Shown: positions 27,012 through 36,580, numbered from the stretch's first letter. The stretch is DNA of 64,000 nucleotides from Echinicola soli (GCF_006575665.1 NZ_CP041253.1:2393001-2457000), one strand, 5' to 3'. A program made the numbers and translations. Notes: a model not told the origin generated them from the letters alone.

Positions 27012-27508
27012 TTTTAAGATTTTAAAGCCTTCGGAGGTAAAGATAATAGGGAATGGAGAAAAAGTGTAGGTTAAACAGCACCAATTTCGTGTTTAGTAAA
27101 ACCGTATGGTTGTTGAAAATAAATGACTCAAAACAGTTAGAAAGGGAGTATTAATTTTTGCGTTTTTTGCAAAGTGTCGCTATTGTGTCGGTGTTTAGTC
27201 TAAAAATATCCTTAAATATTGGTTTCACTGATCTATTTTCAGGTTTTTTTTAAGAAAAAATTAATTTTTTTGGAAATCAGAAGAAAATTTCGAAAATTGA
27301 AAAAATGTTTTTCTAATAAAACATAAAAAAGCGTATTGCATAAAAAAGCTACCTGAAACTGAAGTGTTTTGTTAGGTATGCAATAGTTTAATTTTTATTT
27401 CATTTTAAAAAAAGAAATAAAATATTGTAAGTCTCAAAATAGGGTTTTACTTTTGTTAAGCAATTAGAAAAGATCAAAGATAAGATACCACTAAACACAC
27501 ATAAAAGC
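27012..27508. other. AT-rich intergenic region with the ilv promoter
   Basis: No gene. Very AT-rich (poly-A/T tracts around 27240-27430), as expected for a strong promoter or curved DNA between divergent genes. It carries the predicted ilv promoter at 27425-27455 and the start of the leader transcript. Confidence 0.6.
27425..27455 (+). promoter_or_regulatory. predicted promoter of the ilv/leu operon
   Basis: TTG at 27425-27427 and TACTTTTG at 27448-27455, 20 bases apart, match the Bacteroidota housekeeping consensus TTG-N19-ish-TAnnTTTG. Transcription would begin about 27460, some 48 bases before the leader peptide. Confidence 0.6.
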
Positions 27509-27568
27509 ATGTTCAGAATAGTCAGCGTCATTAACCTTATTGTCATTCTCATTTATAACTGTAAGTGA
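27509..27568 (+). CDS. branched-chain amino-acid leader peptide (attenuator)
   Basis: A 19-codon ORF, MFRIVSVINLIVILIYNCK, in which 10 residues are Ile, Val or Leu, the end products of the operon that follows. Composition, position (after the promoter, 35 bases before a terminator) and overlap with a competing hairpin are those of a classical transcription-attenuation leader such as ilvL. When charged Ile/Val/Leu tRNAs are scarce, the ribosome should stall at codons 4-15 and let the antiterminator form. The peptide itself probably has no function. I am confident of the architecture; its activity in a Bacteroidota host is not shown by sequence alone. Confidence 0.85.
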   Translation: MFRIVSVINLIVILIYNCK

Positions 27569-27614
27569 GGCGCTAGACTATTGTAAGACATCCATAAAGC
27601 AATAAAGTGCCTCA
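27566..27614 (+). promoter_or_regulatory. predicted antiterminator structure of the ilv attenuator
   Basis: TGAGGCGCT (27566-27574), which includes the leader stop codon, can pair over 9 positions (one G-U) with AGTGCCTCA (27606-27614), the 5' arm of the terminator. A ribosome at the stop codon would mask the first strand and favour termination; a ribosome stalled upstream would leave it free. Confidence 0.75.
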
Positions 27615-27635
27615 TATCGTGAGGCACTTTTTTTT
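27604..27635 (+). terminator. attenuator terminator upstream of ilvD
   Basis: An 11-bp perfect stem (AAAGTGCCTCA/TGAGGCACTTT), a TATCG loop and a run of eight T's, located 31 bases before ilvD. A strong intrinsic terminator in front of the operon makes sense only as a regulated attenuator. Confidence 0.9.
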
Positions 27636-27665
27636 ATAAGGAAATAACAGAAGATTGTATAAATA

Positions 27666-29348
27666 ATGAGCGATTTGAAGAAATATAGTTGGGAAATCAG
27701 TGATAATGAAGAAAATCCAGCGGCAATGGCCATGCTATATGCGACTGGAATCACTGATAAAAAGATGAAGCAGCCTTTTGTAGGTGTGGCAAGCTGTGGG
27801 TATGAAAGTAACCCATGTAACATGCACCTTAACAGTTTTGCGGAGGACATTAAGGTCTCTACAAACCAAGCGGATCTTTCAGGCTTTATTTTTAATACCA
27901 TTGGTATTTCCGATGGCCAGTCCATGGGGACTTCAGGGATGCGGTATAGTCTTCCTTCCAGGGAGGTGATTGCTGATTCCATAGAGTCATTCATTTTGGG
28001 GCATAGCTTTGATGGAGTAGTGACCATTCCAGGATGTGATAAGAACATGCCGGGTGTGGTGATGGGAATGCTTCGTGTAAATCGTCCAGGGATCATGGTC
28101 TTTGGAGGAACGATCAGATCTGGAAACTACAAGGGGGAGAAACTGAATATTGTTTCGGCTTTTGAAGCATATGGCAAGCGGATCAATGGGCAGATTTCTG
28201 ATGAGGATTACATGGGGGTAATCAAAAATGCCTGTCCAGGTGCCGGCGCATGTGGCGGGATGTACACTGCAAATACAATGTCTTCGGCCATCGAAGCTAT
28301 GGGATTATCGCTGCCTTTCAGTTCTTCCTATCCAGCTACTTCTAAAGAAAAGCGAGAGGAATGCAAAAACATCGGTAAATATATCAAGCAGCTGTTGGCA
28401 CTGGATATCAAACCAAAGGATATCATCACCAAAAAGAGCTTGGAAAATGCCGTACGTGTTACCGTGGCACTTGGTGGTAGTACCAATGCGGCCCTTCACA
28501 TCTTGGCGATTGCCAGAACAGCAGGAATTGATTTTACCCTCGAGGACTTTAAGCGAATCAATGCCGAGACTCCTGTGCTGGGTGATTTTAAGCCAAGTGG
28601 GAAATTCATGATGGAAGACCTTTATGAAATGGGCGGCTTACCAGCTTTCTTGAAATACTTCTTAAATGAAGGATTGCTTCATGGTGATTGCCTTACGGTA
28701 ACGGGCAAAACCATGGCCGAGAACTTAGCTGACATAGAGCCAGTAAAAGCCTCCAAAGACAGTGTTATCCATCCTATAGAGGATCCAATCAAAGAATCTG
28801 GTCACTTGTGTGTGCTTCATGGTAACTTGGCACCCGAAGGGGCCGTGGCCAAAATTTCCGGAAAAGAAGGGAAGTCCTTCACTGGAACAGCCAAGGTGTT
28901 TGACGATGAGCCTTCTGCCAACGCGGCCATGAAAAACAAGGAGATCCAAAAAGGGGATGTGGTAGTCATCCGTTATGTGGGACCAAAAGGTGGGCCGGGA
29001 ATGCCGGAAATGCTGAAGCCTACTTCCATTATCATTGGTGCGGGGCTGGGCTCGGACGTGGCACTGATCACTGACGGTCGATTTTCTGGCGGTACGCATG
29101 GATTTGTGGTAGGACACGTCACACCGGAGGCCTATCTGGGGGGACCGATCGGATTGATCGAGGATGGCGATAAGATCACCATCGACGCGGAGACATTGGA
29201 AATCAATGTGGACGTGAGCGAAGAGGCGTTTGCCGAACGGAAGAAAAACTGGAAAAACAAAGACTTGAGCCATCTCCAAGGAACGTTAAAGAAATATGTC
29301 CAATTGGTGTCTACAGCGTCTGAGGGTTGTGTTACTGACAAACAGTGA
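27666..29348 (+). CDS. ilvD: dihydroxy-acid dehydratase
   Basis: Converts 2,3-dihydroxy-isovalerate or -methylvalerate to the 2-oxo acids, the shared third step of valine and isoleucine synthesis. 560 residues, iron-sulphur enzyme. Cluster and active-site motifs: the ANPCNMHL-like block with SNPCNMHLN (about 50-58), [16 protein letters not shown] (about 118-133), [19 protein letters not shown] (about 189-207), the ADGRFSGG-like [11 protein letters not shown] (about 466-476), and GHVTPEA. It is the first gene of the operon, directly after the attenuator, and is followed 53 bases later by ilvB. Confidence 0.97.
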   Translation: MSDLKKYSWEISDNEENPAAMAMLYATGITDKKMKQPFVGVASCGYESNPCNMHLNSFAEDIKVSTNQADLSGFIFNTIGISDGQSMGTSGMRYSLPSREVIADSIESFILGHSFDGVVTIPGCDKNMPGVVMGMLRVNRPGIMVFGGTIRSGNYKGEKLNIVSAFEAYGKRINGQISDEDYMGVIKNACPGAGACGGMYTANTMSSAIEAMGLSLPFSSSYPATSKEKREECKNIGKYIKQLLALDIKPKDIITKKSLENAVRVTVALGGSTNAALHILAIARTAGIDFTLEDFKRINAETPVLGDFKPSGKFMMEDLYEMGGLPAFLKYFLNEGLLHGDCLTVTGKTMAENLADIEPVKASKDSVIHPIEDPIKESGHLCVLHGNLAPEGAVAKISGKEGKSFTGTAKVFDDEPSANAAMKNKEIQKGDVVVIRYVGPKGGPGMPEMLKPTSIIIGAGLGSDVALITDGRFSGGTHGFVVGHVTPEAYLGGPIGLIEDGDKITIDAETLEINVDVSEEAFAERKKNWKNKDLSHLQGTLKKYVQLVSTASEGCVTDKQ

Positions 29349-29401
29349 GGCAATAGACCAACCAACATAAGACTTAAACCTCAAATATAATTTAATTACA
29401 C

Positions 29402-31096
29402 ATGAAAGATTCGAGAATCAGAGGAGCTGAGATCGTGATCAAATCCCTGGTAGCTGAAAATTGTGATTACATTTTTGGTTATCCTGGAGGTGCCATCATG
29501 CCAGTATATGATGCACTCTATGATTACGCGGACCAAATCAAACATGTACTGACAAGACATGAGCAAGGAGCCATCCATGCCGCACAAGGGTATGCACGAG
29601 TCTCCGGTAAAGTCGGCGTCTGCATGGCTACTTCAGGGCCTGGAGCTACCAACCTAATCACAGGGATAGCTGATGCCCAGATTGATAGCACTCCTCTGGT
29701 CTGCATCACTGGCCAAGTGGCTTCACAGCTGTTAGGTACAGATGCTTTCCAGGAAACCGATGTAGTGGGATTCTCTATGCCGGGGACCAAGTGGAATATT
29801 CAGGTGAGGAAGGCGGAGGATATTGCCCCGGCCATTGCGAAAGGTTTTCATATAGCACGTTCAGGAAGGCCGGGACCGGTACTGATAGATATTACTAAGG
29901 ATGCACAAAATGAGCTGTTCGAATTTAATTATGTGCCTTGTCTGGGAATCAGGTCTTACCGACCTTATCCCAAAGTAAAGGACAGTGAAATCGCCGCAGC
30001 TGCTGAAGTCATCAATGCCGCCAAGAAACCTTACTTGCTTTTTGGGCAAGGAGTTGTAATTGGTAAGGCTGAGGAAGAACTCAAGGCATTTTTGGATAAA
30101 ACCGGGATTCCCGCAGCTTGTACCCTTCTAGGTTCAGGTGCACTTACAGAAGACCATCCCCAATATGTCGGCAAGCTAGGAATGCACGGTAACTATGCTC
30201 CCAATTTGCTGACCAACCAATGTGATGTACTGATCGCGGTGGGGATGCGTTTTGATGATCGGGTAACCGGTGATCTGAAGCGGTATGCCAAGCAGGCAAA
30301 GGTGGTCCACCTGGAGCTGGACAATGCAGAGATCAATAAGAATGTAAAGTGCGAAGTATCCGTGCTGGGAGATTGTAAAGAAAGCCTTCCCTTGCTTACC
30401 GAGAAGGTGAACCAAAATGCCCATGCAGCTTGGCTGAGCGAATTCAGGACGCTAGAGGAGAAAGAAAAGAGCGCTGTAGTTTCCCTTGATCTATTGCCTA
30501 CCAAGACCGGACTTACCATGGGAGAGGTGATCCGCTATATCAACGATTACAAGAAAGACGATGCAATATTGGTGACTGACGTAGGGCAGCATCAGATGAT
30601 TGCCTGGAGGTACTTTAAATTTAAGACCACAAGAACACAGGTGACCTCTGGTGGTTTGGGTACCATGGGCTTTAGTCTTCCAGCTGCACTGGGAGCGCAG
30701 CTTGCAGATGTAAACCGGCAGGTAATCTGTGTGGTGGGCGATGGAGGTATCCAGATGACCATTCAGGAACTAGGGACCATCATGCAGACCAAAGCACCGG
30801 TAAAGGTAGTCTTGCTGAACAATGACTTCCTCGGAATGGTACGACAGTGGCAACAGTTGTTCTTTGATAAGCGTTATTCATTCACTGAGCTGGATAATCC
30901 TGATTTTATCAAAATCGCTGAAGCCTATAATATGAAGGCCACCAAAGTGACCGAAAGGGATAACCTGAAGGATACGGTAGCAGAGATGATGGTTCATGAA
31001 GGCCCTTATTTTCTGGAAGTAGTGGTAGAGAAAGAAGACAACGTATTCCCGATGATCCCTACTGGATGTTCTGTGGAAGAAGTAAGGTTAAGCTGA
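29402..31096 (+). CDS. ilvB: acetolactate synthase large (catalytic) subunit
   Basis: Thiamine-diphosphate enzyme that joins two pyruvates to acetolactate or pyruvate and 2-oxobutyrate to acetohydroxybutyrate. 564 residues. Signatures: FGYPGGAIMPVYDAL with the catalytic Glu in RHEQGAIHAAQGYAR (about 46-60), SGPGATNLITGIADA, and the ThDP-binding GDGG...NN motif (VVGDGGIQMTIQELGTI ... NNDFLGMVRQWQ, about 443-481). It pairs with the ilvN regulatory subunit 66 bases downstream, and is the usual site of valine feedback inhibition. Confidence 0.97.
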   Translation: MKDSRIRGAEIVIKSLVAENCDYIFGYPGGAIMPVYDALYDYADQIKHVLTRHEQGAIHAAQGYARVSGKVGVCMATSGPGATNLITGIADAQIDSTPLVCITGQVASQLLGTDAFQETDVVGFSMPGTKWNIQVRKAEDIAPAIAKGFHIARSGRPGPVLIDITKDAQNELFEFNYVPCLGIRSYRPYPKVKDSEIAAAAEVINAAKKPYLLFGQGVVIGKAEEELKAFLDKTGIPAACTLLGSGALTEDHPQYVGKLGMHGNYAPNLLTNQCDVLIAVGMRFDDRVTGDLKRYAKQAKVVHLELDNAEINKNVKCEVSVLGDCKESLPLLTEKVNQNAHAAWLSEFRTLEEKEKSAVVSLDLLPTKTGLTMGEVIRYINDYKKDDAILVTDVGQHQMIAWRYFKFKTTRTQVTSGGLGTMGFSLPAALGAQLADVNRQVICVVGDGGIQMTIQELGTIMQTKAPVKVVLLNNDFLGMVRQWQQLFFDKRYSFTELDNPDFIKIAEAYNMKATKVTERDNLKDTVAEMMVHEGPYFLEVVVEKEDNVFPMIPTGCSVEEVRLS

Positions 31097-31162
31097 TCTG
31101 CCAAAATCCGGTCAGTAGAAGTAAGAGTCCAATACCCGTTTTAAGATACTAGATACTAAAAT

Positions 31163-31666
31163 ATGAATCGATATACTGTATCCCTTTTTACCGAAAATTT
31201 CATTGGTATCCTGAATAGAGTTACCTTGATCTTTACAAGAAGGGGAGTGAATATAGATGCCCTTACTGCTTCAGAAAGTAAGGAAGATGGTGTGCACAGG
31301 ATTACTATTGAAGTGACCACTACGGAAGATCAGGTCATTCAGATCGTCAAGCAAACCGAGAAGATCATTGATGTGATCAAGTCGTTTTATTATAAGGATG
31401 ACGAAGTGGTGTACCAGGAAATTGCCCTGTACAAAATACCGATCAGCAGTCTTGACCCGGGTTTGGAGAAAGTGATCAGGCAGTACAATGCCCGCATCAT
31501 ATCCGCCGAGAAAGAATTTGTGGTGATCGAAATGACCGGCCATAAAGAAGACACCAAGGCCCTACTGGAGATTTTAAAGGATTTCAACATCCTCGAATTT
31601 GCCAGATCAGGTAGGGTGGCCGTGGCCAAACCAATGGGAACAATTGAACAATATTTGAATAATTAA
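31163..31666 (+). CDS. ilvN: acetolactate synthase small (regulatory) subunit
   Basis: A 167-residue regulatory partner of IlvB. The N-terminal ACT domain (about 3-75) starts YTVSLFTENFIGILNRVTLIFTR... and continues RGVNIDALTASES, the valine-binding part in other species. The C-terminal domain (about 85-160) includes EFVVIEMTGHKED and LEFARSGRVAVAK. Length is normal for the short type. It follows ilvB and precedes ilvC by 11 bases. A direct repeat GATACTA GATACTA ends 3 bases before its start codon. Confidence 0.95.
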   Translation: MNRYTVSLFTENFIGILNRVTLIFTRRGVNIDALTASESKEDGVHRITIEVTTTEDQVIQIVKQTEKIIDVIKSFYYKDDEVVYQEIALYKIPISSLDPGLEKVIRQYNARIISAEKEFVVIEMTGHKEDTKALLEILKDFNILEFARSGRVAVAKPMGTIEQYLNN

Positions 31667-31677
31667 AATTAGAAACA

Positions 31678-32721
31678 ATGAAACTGAAATTCGGAACAGT
31701 TGAAGAAGATGTAGTAACAAGAGAAGAATTCCCTCTTGAGAAAGCCAGAGAAGTGCTTAAAGACGAAGTGATTGCCGTACTCGGTTATGGTGTGCAAGGT
31801 CCCGGCCAAGCCCTAAACCTTAAAGACAACGGCTTTAATGTCATCGTCGGCCAACGTAAAAACTCCAAGACCTGGGACAAGGCTGTAGCCGATGGCTGGG
31901 TTCCTGGCGAAACGCTTTTTGAGCTGGAAGAGGCTTGTGAAAAAGGTACTATCCTTCAATTCTTACTTTCTGATGCAGGTCAAATTGCATTGTGGCCAAC
32001 AGTTAAGAAGCACCTTGCTCCTGGAAAAGCCCTTTACTTTTCCCATGGTTTTGGAGTGACGTACAATGATCAAACAGGAATCGTGCCGCCAGAAGACGTA
32101 GACGTGATCTTGGTCGCTCCTAAAGGGTCTGGTACTTCCTTGAGAAGAATGTTTGTAGAAGGTAGAGGGTTGAACTCTTCTTTTGCAATCTATCAGGATG
32201 CCACTGGCAAAGCAAGAGAAAGAGTCATTGCACTTGGTATCGGCGTAGGTTCAGGATATTTGTTCGAAACCGACTTCTACAGAGAGGTGACTTCTGACCT
32301 TACTGGTGAAAGAGGTACCTTGATGGGTGCTATCCAGGGAATCTTTGCTGCCCAGTACGAAGTGTTGAGAGATAATGGTCACTCTCCATCTGAAGCATTT
32401 AACGAGACAGTGGAAGAGCTGACACAAAGCTTGATGCCACTCGTGGCTGAAAACGGCATGGACTGGATGTATGCCAACTGCTCTACGACTGCCCAAAGAG
32501 GTGCCCTTGATTGGTGGAAGCCTTTTAGAGATGCTTCCAAGCCAGTATTTGAGCAACTGTACAAAAGTGTAAAAGATGGCAAAGAAGCAGCTAAATCCAT
32601 TGAATCAAACAGTAAAGCAGACTACAGAGAGAAGTTAGAAGTAGAGCTGAAAGAGCTAAGAGAGTCTGAAATGTGGAAGGCAGGTGCTACTGTTCGTAAG
32701 CTGAGACCAGAGAATAACTAA
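31678..32721 (+). CDS. ilvC: ketol-acid reductoisomerase
   Basis: NADPH-dependent isomeroreductase, the second common step of Val/Ile synthesis. 347 residues. The Rossmann motif is VLGYGVQGPGQALNL (about 34-48), followed by IVGQRKNSKTWDKA, the NADPH-phosphate contact region. FSHGFGV and VAPKGSGTSLR form the active site, and the knotted C-terminal domain carries SDLTGERGTLMG and YANCSTTAQRGALDW. The spacer after it (163 bases) contains two hairpins before leuC. Confidence 0.97.
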   Translation: MKLKFGTVEEDVVTREEFPLEKAREVLKDEVIAVLGYGVQGPGQALNLKDNGFNVIVGQRKNSKTWDKAVADGWVPGETLFELEEACEKGTILQFLLSDAGQIALWPTVKKHLAPGKALYFSHGFGVTYNDQTGIVPPEDVDVILVAPKGSGTSLRRMFVEGRGLNSSFAIYQDATGKARERVIALGIGVGSGYLFETDFYREVTSDLTGERGTLMGAIQGIFAAQYEVLRDNGHSPSEAFNETVEELTQSLMPLVAENGMDWMYANCSTTAQRGALDWWKPFRDASKPVFEQLYKSVKDGKEAAKSIESNSKADYREKLEVELKELRESEMWKAGATVRKLRPENN

Positions 32722-32733
32722 TTTAAACTTGGC

Positions 32734-32859
32734 GGAAAGTCTAACAATGGGAATTAAAACTAACTCCTGTTGTGTTACTTATTATAGACTTTCCCGAAGG
32801 TGGACTTTTGGGAGGAATAGGTGAAAATTGGAGATGTTTTGTACCTGTTCCTCCCGAAC
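32734..32859 (+). promoter_or_regulatory. two hairpins between ilvC and leuC
   Basis: First hairpin: perfect 10-bp arms GGAAAGTCTA (32734-32743) and TAGACTTTCC (32785-32794). Second: 15-bp arms with two mismatches (32808-32822 with 32843-32858, core GGGAGGAA/TTCCTCCC), ending 26 bases before the leuC start. Neither is followed by a T run. They may protect or separate the ilv and leu parts of the message or modulate leuC translation. Confidence 0.5.
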
Positions 32860-32884
32860 TTTATGACGATTGACAACAGAAGCG

Positions 32885-34282
32885 ATGGAAAAGAAAACAT
32901 TATTTGACAAAGTATGGGACGAACACGTAGTCAAAACCGTTCCGGGTGGGCCTGATGTGTTTTTCATAGATAAGCATTTTATCCATGAAGTCACCAGTCC
33001 TGTGGCATTCCTTAACCTTGAAAACCGAGGTAACAATGTGCTCTTTCCCGAGCGCACGGTAGCCACTCCTGATCACAACGTACCGACCATCGATCAGGAC
33101 AAAACCATTAAAGATAAGCTTTCCCGCATGCAGGTGGAAAAGCTGCGCGAAAATTGTAGCAAATACGGAATTGAACTGCACGACTTGGGGACAGACCACC
33201 ATGGTATCGTGCACGTTATTGGCCCGGAATTGGGCATTACCCAGCCCGGTATGACCATTGTTTGTGGTGATAGCCATACTTCTACACACGGTGCTTTTGG
33301 GGCGATAGCCTTCGGAATCGGTACCAGTGAGGTGGAAATGGTATTTGCTTCGCAATGTATCATGCAGTCCAAGCCTAAACGTATGCGGATTACCGTAAAC
33401 GGTGAGCCTGGAAAGGGAGTGACCTCTAAAGATATTATCCTTTACATCATCTCGAAAATCTCGGCCAGTGGCGGTACCGGATATTTTATCGAATATGCAG
33501 GTTCGGCCATTCAAAGCCTCAGCATGGAAGCAAGGATGACCATCTGTAACATGAGTATCGAGATGGGAGCCAGAGGTGGATTGATCGCACCCGATGAGGT
33601 GACTTTTGATTACCTAAAAGGAAAAGAACATGCCCCGAAAGGTGAAGATTGGGATAAAGCAGTAGCATACTGGAAATCCCTGAAAACCGACGAGGGTGCT
33701 GAATTTGATTTGGAATATACCTATGATGCCGAGGACATCGAGCCGATGATTACTTACGGCACCAATCCTGGTATGGGCATCAAGATTAAAGATATCATTC
33801 CTACCACTGAAGGTATGGAAGGAAGCAACAAAAAAACCTACCTGAAGTCATTGGATTACATGGGCTTTCAGCCTGGTGAGCCTATCAAAGGTAAAAAGAT
33901 TGATTATGTCTTCGTGGGAAGCTGTACCAATGGCCGAATCGAGGATATCCGTGCAGTAGCGGAATTTGTGAAAGGAAAGAAAAAGGCGGAGAATATCACT
34001 GCTTGGATCGTGCCCGGTTCTAGAGAAGTGGAAAACCAAGCCATTGAAGAAGGGCTGGTAACTATCCTTGAAGAAGCAGGTTTCAAATTGCGACAGCCGG
34101 GCTGTTCTGCCTGTCTGGCCATGAACGACGATAAGATTCCTGCAGGTAAATACGCTGTGTCTACCTCCAATAGGAATTTTGAAGGCCGTCAGGGACCAGG
34201 AGCAAGGACCTTACTGGCGTCACCATTGACAGTAGCGGCTGTGGCCATTACCGGTGAAGTGGCAGATCCTCGTGAAGTTTAA
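32885..34282 (+). CDS. leuC: 3-isopropylmalate/(R)-2-methylmalate dehydratase large subunit
   Basis: Aconitase-family [4Fe-4S] subunit that isomerises 2- to 3-isopropylmalate and, in the citramalate route, citramalate to methylmalate. 465 residues from the ATG at 32885, chosen over a TTG at 32870. Cluster Cys residues lie in FVGSCTNGR (about 342-350) and [11 protein letters not shown] (about 402-412), and [15 protein letters not shown] is the aconitase signature (about 125-139). It is followed 18 bases later by leuD. Confidence 0.97.
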   Translation: MEKKTLFDKVWDEHVVKTVPGGPDVFFIDKHFIHEVTSPVAFLNLENRGNNVLFPERTVATPDHNVPTIDQDKTIKDKLSRMQVEKLRENCSKYGIELHDLGTDHHGIVHVIGPELGITQPGMTIVCGDSHTSTHGAFGAIAFGIGTSEVEMVFASQCIMQSKPKRMRITVNGEPGKGVTSKDIILYIISKISASGGTGYFIEYAGSAIQSLSMEARMTICNMSIEMGARGGLIAPDEVTFDYLKGKEHAPKGEDWDKAVAYWKSLKTDEGAEFDLEYTYDAEDIEPMITYGTNPGMGIKIKDIIPTTEGMEGSNKKTYLKSLDYMGFQPGEPIKGKKIDYVFVGSCTNGRIEDIRAVAEFVKGKKKAENITAWIVPGSREVENQAIEEGLVTILEEAGFKLRQPGCSACLAMNDDKIPAGKYAVSTSNRNFEGRQGPGARTLLASPLTVAAVAITGEVADPREV

Positions 34283-34300
34283 TTAAAAATCGATCTAAAA

Positions 34301-34894
34301 ATGGCTTACGATAAGTTCAATTTATTAAAAAGTACTGTGGTTCCGTTGCCTACTGAGAATGTGGATACGGACCAAATCATCCCTGCAAGGTTTCTGAAAG
34401 CTACCGAAAGGAAAGGTTTCGGAGAAGGCTTGTTCAGGGATTGGAGATATGACAGCGAAGGAAATCCGAAAGCTGACTTTGTGCTGAATGACCCTACTTA
34501 CTCCGGTAAAGTATTGGTAGCTGGTAAAAATTTCGGGTCAGGCTCCAGCCGCGAGCACGCTGCTTGGGCGATTTATGATTATGGATTTAGATGTGTAGTG
34601 TCCAGCTTCTTTGCAGATATCTTTAAAAACAACGCCCTGAACGTTGGTATTCTGCCGGTGACAATTACTCCGGAATTTTTGGATGAGATTTTCGCAGAAG
34701 TGGAGAAAGATCCTGCTACGGAAGTGGAAGTGGATATCGCCAAACAGACTATCACCCTTCTTAGTACAGGAAGTTCAGAATCTTTTGATATCAACTCTTA
34801 CAAGAAACAAAACATGCAAAATGGTTTTGATGATATCGACTACTTGCTGAACATGAAAGATCAGATCGTTGAATTCGAAACAACGAGAAAATAA
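34301..34894 (+). CDS. leuD: 3-isopropylmalate/(R)-2-methylmalate dehydratase small subunit
   Basis: A 197-residue swivelling domain partner of LeuC. Signatures: VPLPTENVDTDQIIPARFLK (about 13-32), VLVAGKNFGSGSSREHAAWAIYDYGF (about 72-97), and FFADIFKNNALNVGILPV. Length and order are normal. It is followed by a strong 15-bp hairpin and then the CimA-like gene. Confidence 0.97.
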   Translation: MAYDKFNLLKSTVVPLPTENVDTDQIIPARFLKATERKGFGEGLFRDWRYDSEGNPKADFVLNDPTYSGKVLVAGKNFGSGSSREHAAWAIYDYGFRCVVSSFFADIFKNNALNVGILPVTITPEFLDEIFAEVEKDPATEVEVDIAKQTITLLSTGSSESFDINSYKKQNMQNGFDDIDYLLNMKDQIVEFETTRK

Positions 34895-34910
34895 CGAGTC
34901 TAGCAATGTT

Positions 34911-34947
34911 TATTCAAGCCATGGTGACCTATACCATGGCTTGAATA
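34911..34947 (+). promoter_or_regulatory. 15-bp perfect hairpin between leuD and the cimA-like gene
   Basis: Arms 34911-34925 and 34933-34947 (containing AAGCCATGGT/ACCATGGCTT) pair perfectly around a 7-base loop. No T run follows, so it is more likely an mRNA-stability, processing or protein-binding site than a terminator. Confidence 0.65.
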
Positions 34948-34996
34948 CCTTATTCGTCTAGCTACTTGATACTCAATACTAGATACTAATATAATC

Positions 34997-36580
34997 ATGC
35001 GTCTTGATAAGAAAATAGAAATCATGGATACCACACTGAGGGATGGTGAACAGACCTCAGGGGTGTCCTTTCTGCCTTCTGAAAAACTCCAGATAGCTAA
35101 ATTGCTGCTGGAGGAGTTGAAGGTGGACAGGATCGAAGTGGCATCCGCAAGGGTTTCTGAGGGAGAGCTTGAGGGGGTAAAGAAAATTACGCATTGGGCT
35201 GCCGAAAAAGGATACTTGGACAAGGTAGAAGTCTTGGGGTTTGTGGATACACCGGCTTCGGTGGATTGGCTGACAGAAGCAGGAGCCAAAGTCCTTAACC
35301 TCCTAACCAAAGGTTCCCTTAACCACCTCACCCACCAGCTTAAGAAAACACCTGAACAACATTTTTCCGATATCCAAAAGTGCATTGCTTATGCTGACGA
35401 AAAGGATATTGCTGTGAATGTCTACCTGGAAGATTGGAGTAGCGGAATGCGCCACTCCAGGGATTATACCTTAAAGCTGATTGCTTTTTTAGCAGGACAA
35501 AAGGTGAAAAGGATCATGTTGCCGGATACTTTGGGGATTTTGAAGCCTTCCGAAGTAGCGGAATTTGTGGGGGTGGTAAGCAGTTCTTTTCCTGATGTGC
35601 ACCTTGATTTTCATGCACACAATGACTATGACCTATCTGTGGCCAATGTCATGGAGGCCGTTGCCAATGGGGCTTCTGGCGTCCATACCACTGTAAATGG
35701 CCTTGGAGAGCGAGCAGGTAATGCTCCATTAGAGAGCATTGTGGCCACTATTACTGATTTTACAGGAGTCAAACTGAATGTCCAAGAAAATAAAATCTAC
35801 CGTATCAGTAAATTGGTGGAGCAGTTTTCAGGGCTTCATATTCCTTCCAATAAGCCAGTGGTGGGAGAAAATGTCTTCACCCAGACAGCTGGTATCCATG
35901 CTGATGGGGATAATAAGAAAAATCTTTATTTCAACGATCTTTTACCTGAGCGATTTGGCCGTACCAGGAAATATGCCTTGGGCAAAACTTCGGGCAAAGC
36001 CAATATCCTCAAAAACCTGATGGAGCTGGGCATCGAACTGGAACCGGAAGAGTTGAGCAAGGTGACCCAAAAGATCATTGAGCTGGGAGATCGCAAGGAG
36101 CGCGTGACTACTGAGGACCTTCCTTATATCATTTCCGATGTGCTTCAGAATAACTCCATTAAGAAGGACATCAGCATCGAAGGGTATCACATGACCCATT
36201 CCAAGGGCCTCAAGCCTACCGTGCAGCTGAAGCTGAAATTTAATGACCAATTTTATGAGGCACATGCCTCAGGAAATGGCCAGTTTGATTCTTTTATGCT
36301 GGCATTGCACAAGATTTATAAATCACTCAATAAGAAGCTTCCCAAACTGACCGATTTCAGTGTGAGTATTCCTCCTGGGGGTAAAACGGATGCTTTTGTG
36401 GAAACCGTCATCACCTGGGAATACGGAAGGATTATCAAGACTAAAGGGCTGGACAGCGACCAGACCGTGGCTGCCATGATGGCCACCGAAAAAATGCTCA
36501 ATATCATCGAACAAATCAATACAGGTAAACCAGAAAATAAAAATTTGTATGGAAATGAATATAGCGCTGCTACCAGGTGA
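34997..36580 (+). CDS. cimA: citramalate synthase-like enzyme (CimA/LeuA family) with C-terminal allosteric domain
   Basis: A 527-residue DRE-TIM aldolase that condenses acetyl-CoA with a 2-oxo acid. Barrel motifs: [15 protein letters not shown] (11-25), [10 protein letters not shown] (48-57), [14 protein letters not shown] and [13 protein letters not shown]; residues about 390-515 are the LeuA regulatory domain with IPPGGKTDA. Standard LeuA has EAGFP where this has VASARVS, and the whole N-terminal half resembles Leptospira interrogans CimA. The three residues reported to make that enzyme pyruvate-specific (Leu81, Leu104, Tyr144) fall on L80, L103 and Y143 here. So citramalate from pyruvate is the likely product, though a 2-isopropylmalate role cannot be excluded because no other leuA is in the window. 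It overlaps leuB by 32 bases. Confidence 0.82.
   Translation: MRLDKKIEIMDTTLRDGEQTSGVSFLPSEKLQIAKLLLEELKVDRIEVASARVSEGELEGVKKITHWAAEKGYLDKVEVLGFVDTPASVDWLTEAGAKVLNLLTKGSLNHLTHQLKKTPEQHFSDIQKCIAYADEKDIAVNVYLEDWSSGMRHSRDYTLKLIAFLAGQKVKRIMLPDTLGILKPSEVAEFVGVVSSSFPDVHLDFHAHNDYDLSVANVMEAVANGASGVHTTVNGLGERAGNAPLESIVATITDFTGVKLNVQENKIYRISKLVEQFSGLHIPSNKPVVGENVFTQTAGIHADGDNKKNLYFNDLLPERFGRTRKYALGKTSGKANILKNLMELGIELEPEELSKVTQKIIELGDRKERVTTEDLPYIISDVLQNNSIKKDISIEGYHMTHSKGLKPTVQLKLKFNDQFYEAHASGNGQFDSFMLALHKIYKSLNKKLPKLTDFSVSIPPGGKTDAFVETVITWEYGRIIKTKGLDSDQTVAAMMATEKMLNIIEQINTGKPENKNLYGNEYSAATR

Noticed and set aside
32722..32884. Second attenuator leader peptide before leuC
   Set aside because: The short ORF from 32748 is not rich in leucine or any product amino acid, and no T-run terminator follows the hairpins.
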